A stretch of 64,000 nucleotides of DNA, taken from the NCBI GenBank assembly GCA_013433145.1, contig CM024172.1, forward strand, positions 6,084,713 to 6,148,712, read 5' to 3'. The notes under the pieces are model-generated. The model was given only the letters and a program-made list of their open reading frames with translations. It did not search any database and was not told where the DNA came from. Within the stretch, counting starts at the first letter, position 1; each line of letters begins with the position of its first letter. Below are positions 1 through 12,600 of the stretch, piece by piece. Origin of the DNA: Ascaris suum. Lineage: Eukaryota > Nematoda > Chromadorea > Rhabditida > Ascarididae. A program made the translations under genes and the position numbers.

Positions 1-1464
1 ACGGAAATAATGATCAATTATTCCCTTCCAGTTGATAATCAAATAATTCTCAAATTGCATGAATAATGCATTATAAATGTCCTTTATCGTGACACAAGAA
101 CCGATGATCTGGATCCAACTCGACGGAAATAATGATCAATTATTCCCTTCCAATTGATAATCAAATAATTCTCAAATTGCATGAATAATGCATTATAAAT
201 GTCCTTTATCGTGACACAAGAACCGATGATCTGGATCCAACTCGACGGAAATAATGATCAATTATTCCCTTCCAGTTGATAATGAAATAATTCTCAAATT
301 GCATGAATAATGCATTATAAATGTCCTTTATCGTGACACAAGAACCGATGATCTGGATCCAACTCGACGGAAATAATGATCAATTATTCCCTTCCAATTG
401 ATAATCAAATAATTCTCAAATTGCATGAATAATGCATTATAAATGTCCTTTATCGTGACACAAGAACCGATGATCTGGATCCAACTCGACGGAAATAATG
501 ATCAATTATTCCCTTCCAATTGATAATCAAATAATTCTCAAATTGCATGAATAATGCATTATAAATGTCCTTTATCGTGACACAAGAACCGATGATCTGG
601 ATCCAACTCGACGGAAATAATGATCAATTATTCCCTTCCAGTTGATAATCAAATAATTCTCAAATTGCATGAATAATGCATTATAAATGTCCTTTATCGT
701 GACACAAGAACCGATGATCTGGATCCAACTCGACGGAAATAATGATCAATTATTCCCTTCCAATTGATAATCAAATAATTCTCAAATTGCATGAATAATG
801 CATTATAAATGTCCTTTATCGTGACACAAGAACCGATGATCTGGATCCAACTCGACGGAAATAATGATCAATTATTCCCTTCCAGTTGATAATGAAATAA
901 TTCTCAAATTGCATGAATAATGCATTATAAATGTCCTTTATCGTGACACAAGAACCGATGATCTGGATCCAACTCGACGGAAATAATGATCAATTATTCC
1001 CTTCCAGTTGATAATCAAATAATTCTCAAATTGCATGAATAATGCATTATAAATGTCCTTTATCGTGACACAAGAACCGATGATCTGGATCCAACTCGAC
1101 GGAAATAATGATCAATTATTCCCTTCCAGTTGATAATCAAATAATTCTCAAATTGCATGAATAATGCATTATAAATGTCCTTTATCGTGACACAAGAACC
1201 GATGATCTGGATCCAACTCGACGGAAATAATGATCAATTATTCCCTTCCAATTGATAATCAAATAATTCTCAAATTGCATGAATAATGCATTATAAATGT
1301 CCTTTATCGTGACACAAGAACCGATGATCTGGATCCAACTCGACGGAAATAATGATCAATTATTCCCTTCCAGTTGATAATCAAATAATTCTCAAATTGC
1401 ATGAATAATGCATTATAAATGTCCTTTATCGTGACACAAGAACCGATGATCTGGATCCAACTCG
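1..1464. repeat. C40-subtype monomer patch 1
   Basis: Ten of the first twelve monomers read ATAATC rather than ATAATG at positions 35-40; the units starting at 245 and 855 are the exceptions. Position 31 varies between A and G. The (31,40) states of units 1-3 (GC, AC, GG) are repeated in units 6-8, a hint of a five-monomer (610-bp) higher-order repeat, but units 4-5 and 9-10 do not match. From 1465 onward the units carry G40. Confidence 0.85.
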
Positions 1465-2196
1465 ACGGAAATAATGATCAATTATTCCCTTCCAATTGAT
1501 AATGAAATAATTCTCAAATTGCATGAATAATGCATTATAAATGTCCTTTATCGTGACACAAGAACCGATGATCTGGATCCAACTCGACGGAAATAATGAT
1601 CAATTATTCCCTTCCAGTTGATAATGAAATAATTCTCAAATTGCATGAATAATGCATTATAAATGTCCTTTATCGTGACACAAGAACCGATGATCTGGAT
1701 CCAACTCGACGGAAATAATGATCAATTATTCCCTTCCAGTTGATAATGAAATAATTCTCAAATTGCATGAATAATGCATTATAAATGTCCTTTATCGTGA
1801 CACAAGAACCGATGATCTGGATCCAACTCGACGGAAATAATGATCAATTATTCCCTTCCAGTTGATAATGAAATAATTCTCAAATTGCATGAATAATGCA
1901 TTATAAATGTCCTTTATCGTGACACAAGAACCGATGATCTGGATCCAACTCGACGGAAATAATGATCAATTATTCCCTTCCAGTTGATAATGAAATAATT
2001 CTCAAATTGCATGAATAATGCATTATAAATGTCCTTTATCGTGACACAAGAACCGATGATCTGGATCCAACTCGACGGAAATAATGATCAATTATTCCCT
2101 TCCAATTGATAATGAAATAATTCTCAAATTGCATGAATAATGCATTATAAATGTCCTTTATCGTGACACAAGAACCGATGATCTGGATCCAACTCG

Positions 2197-2319
2197 ACGG
2201 GAAATAATGATCAATTATTCCCTTCCAATTGATAATGAAATAATTCTCAAATTGCATGAATAATGCATTATAAATGTCCTTTATCGTGACACAAGAACCG
2301 ATGATCTGGATCCAACTCG
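2197..2319. repeat. 123-bp length variant of the monomer (example)
   Basis: This unit differs from the 122-bp form by one extra G in the tract after GAC (ACGGGAAAT instead of ACGGAAAT). The same variant recurs throughout the array, often in runs. Because 123 is divisible by three, consecutive copies keep one minus-strand frame open; this explains the repeated 41-residue open reading frames seen here and elsewhere. Confidence 0.93.
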
Positions 2320-2331
2320 ACGGAAATAATG

Positions 2332-2355
2332 ATCAATTATTCCCTTCCAATTGAT
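2332..2355. other. Inverted repeat in the monomer (7-bp arms, 10-nt loop)
   Basis: ATCAATT and AATTGAT flank a 10-base spacer, ATTCCCTTCC. The stem could extend by two pairs past one mismatch. It recurs in most monomers. The A at position 31 completes the stem; the G31 variant, common in the first 7 kb, leaves a mismatch in DNA or a G-U wobble in RNA. Dyads like this are common in satellites, and a function in protein binding or cruciform formation is only inferred. Confidence 0.7.
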
Positions 2356-2374
2356 AATGAAATAATTCTCAAAT

Positions 2375-2389
2375 TGCATGAATAATGCA
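2375..2389. other. Short inverted repeat TGCAT/ATGCA in the monomer
   Basis: Five-base arms separated by GAATA, with the right arm overlapping the 8-bp palindrome AATGCATT. This segment is among the best-preserved parts of the unit and remains recognisable even in the rearranged stretches at 37.5 kb and 53.0-53.6 kb. Whether that reflects constraint or chance cannot be decided from the sequence. Confidence 0.6.
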
Positions 2390-5300
2390 TTATAAATGTC
2401 CTTTATCGTGACACAAGAACCGATGATCTGGATCCAACTCGACGGGAAATAATGATCAATTATTCCCTTCCAGTTGATAATGAAATAATTCTCAAATTGC
2501 ATGAATAATGCATTATAAATGTCCTTTATCGTGACACAAGAACCGATGATCTGGATCCAACTCGACGGAAATAATGATCAATTATTCCCTTCCAATTGAT
2601 AATGAAATAATTCTCAAATTGCATGAATAATGCATTATAAATGTCCTTTATCGTGACACAAGAACCGATGATCTGGATCCAACTCGACGGAAATAATGAT
2701 CAATTATTCCCTTCCAATTGATAATGAAATAATTCTCAAATTGCATGAATAATGCATTATAAATGTCCTTTATCGTGACACAAGAACCGATGATCTGGAT
2801 CCAACTCGACGGGAAATAATGATCAATTATTCCCTTCCAGTTGATAATGAAATAATTCTCAAATTGCATGAATAATGCATTATAAATGTCCTTTATCGTG
2901 ACACAAGAACCGATGATCTGGATCCAACTCGACGGGAAATAATGATCAATTATTCCCTTCCAGTTGATAATGAAATAATTCTCAAATTGCATGAATAATG
3001 CATTATAAATGTCCTTTATCGTGACACAAGAACCGATGATCTGGATCCAACTCGACGGAAATAATGATCAATTATTCCCTTCCAGTTGATAATGAAATAA
3101 TTCTCAAATTGCATGAATAATGCATTATAAATGTCCTTTATCGTGACACAAGAACCGATGATCTGGATCCAACTCGACGGAAATAATGATCAATTATTCC
3201 CTTCCAGTTGATAATGAAATAATTCTCAAATTGCATGAATAATGCATTATAAATGTCCTTTATCGTGACACAAGAACCGATGATCTGGATCCAACTCGAC
3301 GGAAATAATGATCAATTATTCCCTTCCAATTGATAATGAAATAATTCTCAAATTGCATGAATAATGCATTATAAATGTCCTTTATCGTGACACAAGAACC
3401 GATGATCTGGATCCAACTCGACGGAAATAATGATCAATTATTCCCTTCCAGTTGATAATGAAATAATTCTCAAATTGCATGAATAATGCATTATAAATGT
3501 CCTTTATCGTGACACAAGAACCGATGATCTGGATCCAACTCGACGGGAAATAATGATCAATTATTCCCTTCCAATTGATAATGAAATAATTCTCAAATTG
3601 CATGAATAATGCATTATAAATGTCCTTTATCGTGACACAAGAACCGATGATCTGGATCCAACTCGACGGAAATAATGATCAATTATTCCCTTCCAATTGA
3701 TAATGAAATAATTCTCAAATTGCATGAATAATGCATTATAAATGTCCTTTATCGTGACACAAGAACCGATGATCTGGATCCAACTCGACGGAAATAATGA
3801 TCAATTATTCCCTTCCAATTGATAATGAAATAATTCTCAAATTGCATGAATAATGCATTATAAATGTCCTTTATCGTGACACAAGAACCGATGATCTGGA
3901 TCCAACTCGACGGAAATAATGATCAATTATTCCCTTCCAATTGATAATGAAATAATTCTCAAATTGCATGAATAATGCATTATAAATGTCCTTTATCGTG
4001 ACACAAGAACCGATGATCTGGATCCAACTCGACGGGAAATAATGATCAATTATTCCCTTCCAATTGATAATGAAATAATTCTCAAATTGCATGAATAATG
4101 CATTATAAATGTCCTTTATCGTGACACAAGAACCGATGATCTGGATCCAACTCGACGGAAATAATGATCAATTATTCCCTTCCAATTGATAATGAAATAA
4201 TTCTCAAATTGCATGAATAATGCATTATAAATGTCCTTTATCGTGACACAAGAACCGATGATCTGGATCCAACTCGACGGAAATAATGATCAATTATTCC
4301 CTTCCAGTTGATAATGAAATAATTCTCAAATTGCATGAATAATGCATTATAAATGTCCTTTATCGTGACACAAGAACCGATGATCTGGATCCAACTCGAC
4401 GGGAAATAATGATCAATTATTCCCTTCCAGTTGATAATGAAATAATTCTCAAATTGCATGAATAATGCATTATAAATGTCCTTTATCGTGACACAAGAAC
4501 CGATGATCTGGATCCAACTCGACGGAAAATAATGATCAATTATTCCCTTCCAGTTGATAATGAAATAATTCTCAAATTGCATGAATAATGCATTATAAAT
4601 GTCCTTTATCGTGACACAAGAACCGATGATCTGGATCCAACTCGACGGGAAATAATGATCAATTATTCCCTTCCAGTTGATAATGAAATAATTCTCAAAT
4701 TGCATGAATAATGCATTATAAATGTCCTTTATCGTGACACAAGAACCGATGATCTGGATCCAACTCGACGGAAATAATGATCAATTATTCCCTTCCAATT
4801 GATAATGAAATAATTCTCAAATTGCATGAATAATGCATTATAAATGTCCTTTATCGTGACACAAGAACCGATGATCTGGATCCAACTCGACGGAAATAAT
4901 GATCAATTATTCCCTTCCAATTGATAATGAAATAATTCTCAAATTGCATGAATAATGCATTATAAATGTCCTTTATCGTGACACAAGAACCGATGATCTG
5001 GATCCAACTCGACGGAAATAATGATCAATTATTCCCTTCCAGTTGATAATGAAATAATTCTCAAATTGCATGAATAATGCATTATAAATGTCCTTTATCG
5101 TGACACAAGAACCGATGATCTGGATCCAACTCGACGGAAATAATGATCAATTATTCCCTTCCAATTGATAATGAAATAATTCTCAAATTGCATGAATAAT
5201 GCATTATAAATGTCCTTTATCGTGACACAAGAACCGATGATCTGGATCCAACTCGACGGAAATAATGATCAATTATTCCCTTCCAATTGATAATGAAATA

Positions 5301-5743
5301 ATTCTCAAATTGCATGAATAATGCATTATAAATGTCCTTTATCGTGACACAAGAACCGATGATCTGGATCCAACTCGACGGAAATAATGATCAATTATTC
5401 CCTTCCAGTTGATAATGAAATAATTCTCAAATTGCATGAATAATGCATTATAAATGTCCTTTATCGTGACACAAGAACCGATGATCTGGATCCAACTCGA
5501 CGGAAATAATGATCAATTATTCCCTTCCAGTTGATAATGAAATAATTCTCAAATTGCATGAATAATGCATTATAAATGTCCTTTATCGTGACACAAGAAC
5601 CGATGATCTGGATCCAACTCGACGGAAATAATGATCAATTATTCCCTTCCAGTTGATAATGAAATAATTCTCAAATTGCATGAATAATGCATTATAAATG
5701 TCCTTTATCGTGACACAAGAACCGATGATCTGGATCCAACTCG

Positions 5744-6845
5744 ACGGGAAATAATGATCAATTATTCCCTTCCAGTTGATAATCAAATAATTCTCAAATT
5801 GCATGAATAATGCATTATAAATGTCCTTTATCGTGACACAAGAACCGATGATCTGGATCCAACTCGACGGACAAATAATGATCAATTATTCCCTTCCAGT
5901 TGATAATCAAATAATTCTCAAATTGCATGAATAATGCATTATAAATGTCCTTTATCGTGACACAAGAACCGATGATCTGGATCCAACTCGACGGAAAATA
6001 ATGATCAATTATTCCCTTCCAGTTGATAATCAAATAATTCTCAAATTGCATGAATAATGCATTATAAATGTCCTTTATCGTGACACAAGAACCGATGATC
6101 TGGATCCAACTCGACGGAAATAATGATCAATTATTCCCTTCCAGTTGATAATCAAATAATTCTCAAATTGCATGAATAATGCATTATAAATGTCCTTTAT
6201 CGTGACACAAGAACCGATGATCTGGATCCAACTCGACGGAAATAATGATCAATTATTCCCTTCCAGTTGATAATCAAATAATTCTCAAATTGCATGAATA
6301 ATGCATTATAAATGTCCTTTATCGTGACACAAGAACCGATGATCTGGATCCAACTCGACGGAAATAATGATCAATTATTCCCTTCCAGTTGATAATGAAA
6401 TAATTCTCAAATTGCATGAATAATGCATTATAAATGTCCTTTATCGTGACACAAGAACCGATGATCTGGATCCAACTCGACGGAAATAATGATCAATTAT
6501 TCCCTTCCAATTGATAATGAAATAATTCTCAAATTGCATGAATAATGCATTATAAATGTCCTTTATCGTGACACAAGAACCGATGATCTGGATCCAACTC
6601 GACGGGAATAATGATCAATTATTCCCTTCCAATTGATAATCAAATAATTCTCAAATTGCATGAATAATGCATTATAAATGTCCTTTATCGTGACACAAGA
6701 ACCGATGATCTGGATCCAACTCGACGGAAATAATGATCAATTATTCCCTTCCAGTTGATAATCAAATAATTCTCAAATTGCATGAATAATGCATTATAAA
6801 TGTCCTTTATCGTGACACAAGAACCGATGATCTGGATCCAACTCG
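5744..6845. repeat. C40-subtype monomer patch 2
   Basis: Seven of nine consecutive units have C at position 40, matching the subtype at the start of the window; G40 units surround the patch. The unit starting at 5868 also has an unusual ACGGACAAAT start. Two separated patches of one rare subtype suggest local duplication or transfer of a segment by unequal exchange or gene conversion. Confidence 0.85.
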
Positions 6846-9620
6846 ACGGAAATAATGATCAATTATTCCCTTCCAATTGATAATGAAATAATTCTCAAAT
6901 TGCATGAATAATGCATTATAAATGTCCTTTATCGTGACACAAGAACCGATGATCTGGATCCAACTCGACGGAAATAATGATCAATTATTCCCTTCCAGTT
7001 GATAATGAAATAATTCTCAAATTGCATGAATAATGCATTATAAATGTCCTTTATCGTGACACAAGAACCGATGATCTGGATCCAACTCGACGGAAATAAT
7101 GATCAATTATTCCCTTCCAGTTGATAATGAAATAATTCTCAAATTGCATGAATAATGCATTATAAATGTCCTTTATCGTGACACAAGAACCGATGATCTG
7201 GATCCAACTCGACGGAAATAATGATCAATTATTCCCTTCCAATTGATAATGAAATAATTCTCAAATTGCATGAATAATGCATTATAAATGTCCTTTATCG
7301 TGACACAAGAACCGATGATCTGGATCCAACTCGACGGGAAATAATGATCAATTATTCCCTTCCAATTGATAATGAAATAATTCTCAAATTGCATGAATAA
7401 TGCATTATAAATGTCCTTTATCGTGACACAAGAACCGATGATCTGGATCCAACTCGACGGAAATAATGATCAATTATTCCCTTCCAATTGATAATGAAAT
7501 AATTCTCAAATTGCATGAATAATGCATTATAAATGTCCTTTATCGTGACACAAGAACCGATGATCTGGATCCAACTCGACGGGAAATAATGATCAATTAT
7601 TCCCTTCCAATTGATAATGAAATAATTCTCAAATTGCATGAATAATGCATTATAAATGTCCTTTATCGTGACACAAGAACCGATGATCTGGATCCAACTC
7701 GACGGGAAATAATGATCAATTATTCCCTTCCAATTGATAATGAAATAATTCTCAAATTGCATGAATAATGCATTATAAATGTCCTTTATCGTGACACAAG
7801 AACCGATGATCTGGATCCAACTCGACGGGAAATAATGATCAATTATTCCCTTCCAGTTGATAATGAAATAATTCTCAAATTGCATGAATAATGCATTATA
7901 AATGTCCTTTATCGTGACACAAGAACCGATGATCTGGATCCAACTCGACGGAAATAATGATCAATTATTCCCTTCCATTGATAATGAAATAATTCTCAAA
8001 TTGCATGAATAATGCATTATAAATGTCCTTTATCGTGACACAAGAACCGATGATCTGGATCCAACTCGACGGAAATAATGATCAATTATTCCCTTCCAGT
8101 TGATAATGAAATAATTCTCAAATTGCATGAATAATGCATTATAAATGTCCTTTATCGTGACACAAGAACCGATGATCTGGATCCAACTCGACGGGAAATA
8201 ATGATCAATTATTCCCTTCCAATTGATAATGAAATAATTCTCAAATTGCATGAATAATGCATTATAAATGTCCTTTATCGTGACACAAGAACCGATGATC
8301 TGGATCCAACTCGACGGAAAATAATCAATTATTCCCTTCCAATTGATAATGAAATAATTCTCAAATTGCATGAATAATGCATTATAAATGTCCTTTATCG
8401 TGACACAAGAACCGATGATCTGGATCCAACTCGACGGAAATAATGATCAATTATTCCCTTCCAATTGATAATGAAATAATTCTCAAATTGCATGAATAAT
8501 GCATTATAAATGTCCTTTATCGTGACACAAGAACCGATGATCTGGATCCAACTCGACGGAAATAATGATCAATTATTCCCTTCCAATTGATAATGAAATA
8601 ATTCTCAAATTGCATGAATAATGCATTATAAATGTCCTTTATCGTGACACAAGAACCGATGATCTGGATCCAACTCGACGGAAATAATGATCAATTATTC
8701 CCTTCCAATTGATAATGAAATAATTCTCAAATTGCATGAATAATGCATTATAAATGTCCTTTATCGTGACACAAGAACCGATGATCTGGATCCAACTCGA
8801 CGGAAATAATGATCAATTATTCCCTTCCAATTGATAATGAAATAATTCTCAAATTGCATGAATAATGCATTATAAATGTCCTTTATCGTGACACAAGAAC
8901 CGATGATCTGGATCCAACTCGACGGAAATAATGATCAATTATTCCCTTCCAATTGATAATGAAATAATTCTCAAATTGCATGAATAATGCATTATAAATG
9001 TCCTTTATCGTGACACAAGAACCGATGATCTGGATCCAACTCGACGGAAATAATGATCAATTATTCCCTTCCAATTGATAATGAAATAATTCTCAAATTG
9101 CATGAATAATGCATTATAAATGTCCTTTATCGTGACACAAGAACCGATGATCTGGATCCAACTCGACGGGAAATAATGATCAATTATTCCCTTCCAATTG
9201 ATAATGAAATAATTCTCAAATTGCATGAATAATGCATTATAAATGTCCTTTATCGTGACACAAGAACCGATGATCTGGATCCAACTCGACGGAAATAATG
9301 ATCAATTATTCCCTTCCATTGATAATGAAATAATTCTCAAATTGCATGAATAATGCATTATAAATGTCCTTTATCGTGACACAAGAACCGATGATCTGGA
9401 TCCAACTCGACGGAAATAATGATCAATTATTCCCTTCCAATTGATAATGAAATAATTCTCAAATTGCATGAATAATGCATTATAAATGTCCTTTATCGTG
9501 ACACAAGAACCGATGATCTGGATCCAACTCGACGGAAATAATGATCAATTATTCCCTTCCAATTGATAATGAAATAATTCTCAAATTGCATGAATAATGC
9601 ATTATAAATGTCCTTTATCG

Positions 9621-12600
9621 GACACCCAAGAACCGATGATCTGGATCCAACATCGACGAAATAATGATCAATTATCCCTTCCAAGTATAATGAAATAATA
9701 ACCCAAATTGCATGAATAAACATTATAAATGTCCTTTATCGTGACACAAGAACCGATGATCTGGATCCAACTCGACGGGGAATAATGATCAATTATTCCC
9801 TTCCCTTTGATAATGAAATAATTCTCAAACTGCATTGAATAATCATATAAATGCCCTTATCGAGACACAAGAACCGATGATCTGGATCCAACTCGACGAA
9901 AATAATGAAACTCAATTACCCCTTCCAGTTGATAATGAAATAATTCTCAAATTGCATGATAATGCATTATAAATGTCCTTTATCGTGACACAAAACCGAA
10001 GATCTGGATCCAACTCTACGGGAAATAATGATCATAATTACCTTCCAATTGATAATAAATAATTCTAAAACTGCATGAATAATGCATTATAATGCCCTTT
10101 ATCGTGACACAAGAACCGATGATCTGGATCCAACTCGATCGAATAATAATGATCAATTACTCCCCTCCATTTGATAAGAAATAATTCTCAAATTGCATAA
10201 TAATGCTATATAAATGTCCTTATCGTGACCAAAGAACCGATGATCTGGATCCAACTCGACGGAAATAATGAGCATATTACCTTCAATTGATAATGAAAAT
10301 AATTCTCAAATTGCATGAATAATGCATTATAATGTCCTTTATCGTGAACACAAGAACCGGTAGATCTGGATCCAACCGACGGATAATAATGATCAATTTA
10401 TTCCTTCCAGTTGATAATGAAATAATTCTCAAATTGATGAATAATGCATTATAAATGCCTTTACGAGACACAAGAACCGATGATATGATCCAACTCGACG
10501 GATAATAATGATCAATTACTCCCTTCCATTTGATAATGAAATAATTCCCAAATTGCATGAATAATGCATTATAATTGTCCTTTATCGGACACAAGAACCG
10601 ATGATCTGGTCCAACCGACGGAAATAATGATCAATTATTCCCATCCAATTGATAACGAAATAATTCTCAATTGCATGAATAATGCATTATAAATGCCCGT
10701 TTTCGTGACACAAAAAACCGATGATCTGGATCGAACTCGACATAATATATGATCAATTACTCCCTTCCAGTTGATAATAAAAATAATTCTCAAACTGCAT
10801 GAATAATGCATTATAAATGTCCTTATCGTGACACAAGAACCGATTTCTGGATCCCAACTCCGACGAATAATGATCAATTTTTCCCTTCCAGCATGATAAT
10901 GAAATAATTCTCAAATGCATGATAAACATTAATAAATTCCCTTTAATCGTGACACAACAACCGGTTGATCTGGATCCCAACTCGAACGGAATAATGGTCA
11001 ATTATTCCCGTTCCAATTGATAATGAAATAATTCTGAACTGCATGATAAATGCATTATAAATGCCCCTATTATCGTACACAAGAACCGATGATCTGATCC
11101 AACTCGACGGATAATAATGATCAATTATTCCCTATCCAATTGATAATGAAATAATTCTCAAATTGCATGAATAATGCATTATAAATGTCCCTTTAATCGT
11201 GGACACAAGAACCGATGATCTGGATCCAACTCGACTATAATAATGATCAATTACTCCTTCCATTGATAATGAAATAATTCTCAAATTGCATGATAATGCA
11301 TTATAAATGTCCCTTATATCGTGACACAGAACCGAGATCTGATCCAACTCGACGGAAAAATGATAATTATTCCCTTCCAATTGATAATGAAATAATTCCT
11401 CAAATTGCATGAATAATGCATTAGAAATGTCCTTATCGTGACACAAGAACCGATGATCTGGATCCAACTCGACAAAATATATTGATCAATTATTCCCTTC
11501 CAATTGATAATGAAATAATTCTCAAATTGCATGAATAATGCATTATAAAATGTCCTTTACGTGAAACAAGAACCGATGATCCTGAGATCCAACTCGACCG
11601 GAAATAAGATCAATTATTCCCGTTTTAAAATTGATAATAAAATAATTCTCAAATTGCATGAATAAATGCATTATAAATGTCCTTTATCGTGACACAAGAA
11701 CCGATGATCTGGATCCAACTCGACGGGGAATAATGATCAATTATTCCCTTCCATTGATAATCAATTAATTCTCAAACTGCATGAATAATGCATTAAAAAT
11801 TCCCTTACTCTGACACAAAACCGATGATCTGATCCCACTCGACGGGAAATAATGATCAATTACTCCCTTCCAATTGATAATGAATAATTCTCAAATTGCA
11901 TGAATAATGCATTATAAATGTCCTTTATCGTGACACAAGAACCGATGATCTGAATCCAACTCGACGGAAATAATGAAGAATTCTTCCTCCAATTGATAAT
12001 GAAATAATTCTCAAATTGCATGAATATATGCATTATAATGTCCTTTATCGTGACACAGAACCGATGATCTGTCCAACACGACGAAATAATGATCAGTTAT
12101 CCGTTCCAATTGATAATGAAATAATTCAGAAATTGCATGAATAATGCATTATAAATGTCCTTTATCGTGACACAAGAACCGATGATCTGGATCGAACCCG
12201 ACGGAAATAATGATCATTTATCCCTTCCAATTGATAATGAAATAATTGTCAAATGCATGAATAATGCATTGTAAATGTCCTTATCGTGACACAAGAACAG
12301 AGACTGATCGAACCACAGCGACGGGAAATAATGATCAGTTATTCCTCTCCGCCAATTGATAATGAAATAATTCTCAAATTGCATGAATAATGCATTATAT
12401 AAATGTCCTTTATCGTGACACAAAACCGTGATCTGATCCAACCCGACGGAAATAAAGATCACTTCGTTTCCAATTGATAATGAAAATAATTCTCAAATGC
12501 AAAATAATGCATTATAAATGTCCGTTATCGTGACACAAGAACCGATGATCTGGATCGAACCCGACGGAAATAATCGCATATTCCTCCAGTTATAATGAAA

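Larger units (their letters stand above)
2320..2441. repeat. Reference monomer (122 bp) of the satellite
   Basis: A typical unit used here as the coordinate reference. It has 40 G/C bases in 122. Landmarks are TGATCA at 2330-2335, the inverted repeat arms at 2332-2338 and 2349-2355, the TGCAT/ATGCA arms at 2375-2379 and 2385-2389, the palindrome AATGCATT at 2384-2391 and GGATCC at 2430-2435. ATAATG occurs at 2326, 2354 and 2382, exactly 28 bp apart. Its four CpG steps (monomer positions 2, 88, 102 and 121) are at or near the ends, leaving positions 4-87 free of CpG. This A31/G40 form is the commonest type in the window. Confidence 0.95.
1..9620. repeat. 122/123-bp satellite array, clean 5' block
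   Basis: Head-to-tail copies of a 122-bp monomer; the ACGG start recurs at 1, 123, 245, 367 and so on. Copies are near-identical. Most differences fall at three places: the G/A tract after ACG (GG+AAA gives 122 bp, GGG+AAA gives 123 bp), A or G at position 31, and C or G at position 40. The first 123-bp unit I placed starts at 2197. Minor exceptions are one-base losses giving CCATTGAT near 7975 and 9315, and a shortened unit near 8315. All units have the same orientation. The very low divergence fits recent homogenisation by unequal exchange or gene conversion. The left edge is not reached, so the array extends beyond the window. No gene lies in this block. Confidence 0.97.

Noticed and set aside
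1..1464. Firm five-monomer higher-order repeat
   Set aside because: Units 1-3 match units 6-8 at two diagnostic positions, but units 4-5 and 9-10 do not and the pattern does not continue; kept only as a hint.
2391..2397. TATA-box promoter (TATAAAT) in every unit
   Set aside because: A seven-base AT-rich word is expected in such DNA; there is no supporting promoter element or transcript start evidence.
2320..2441. CENP-B box in the monomer
   Set aside because: The only CGGG (in 123-bp units) lacks the required A three bases upstream and the TTCG core further upstream, on both strands.
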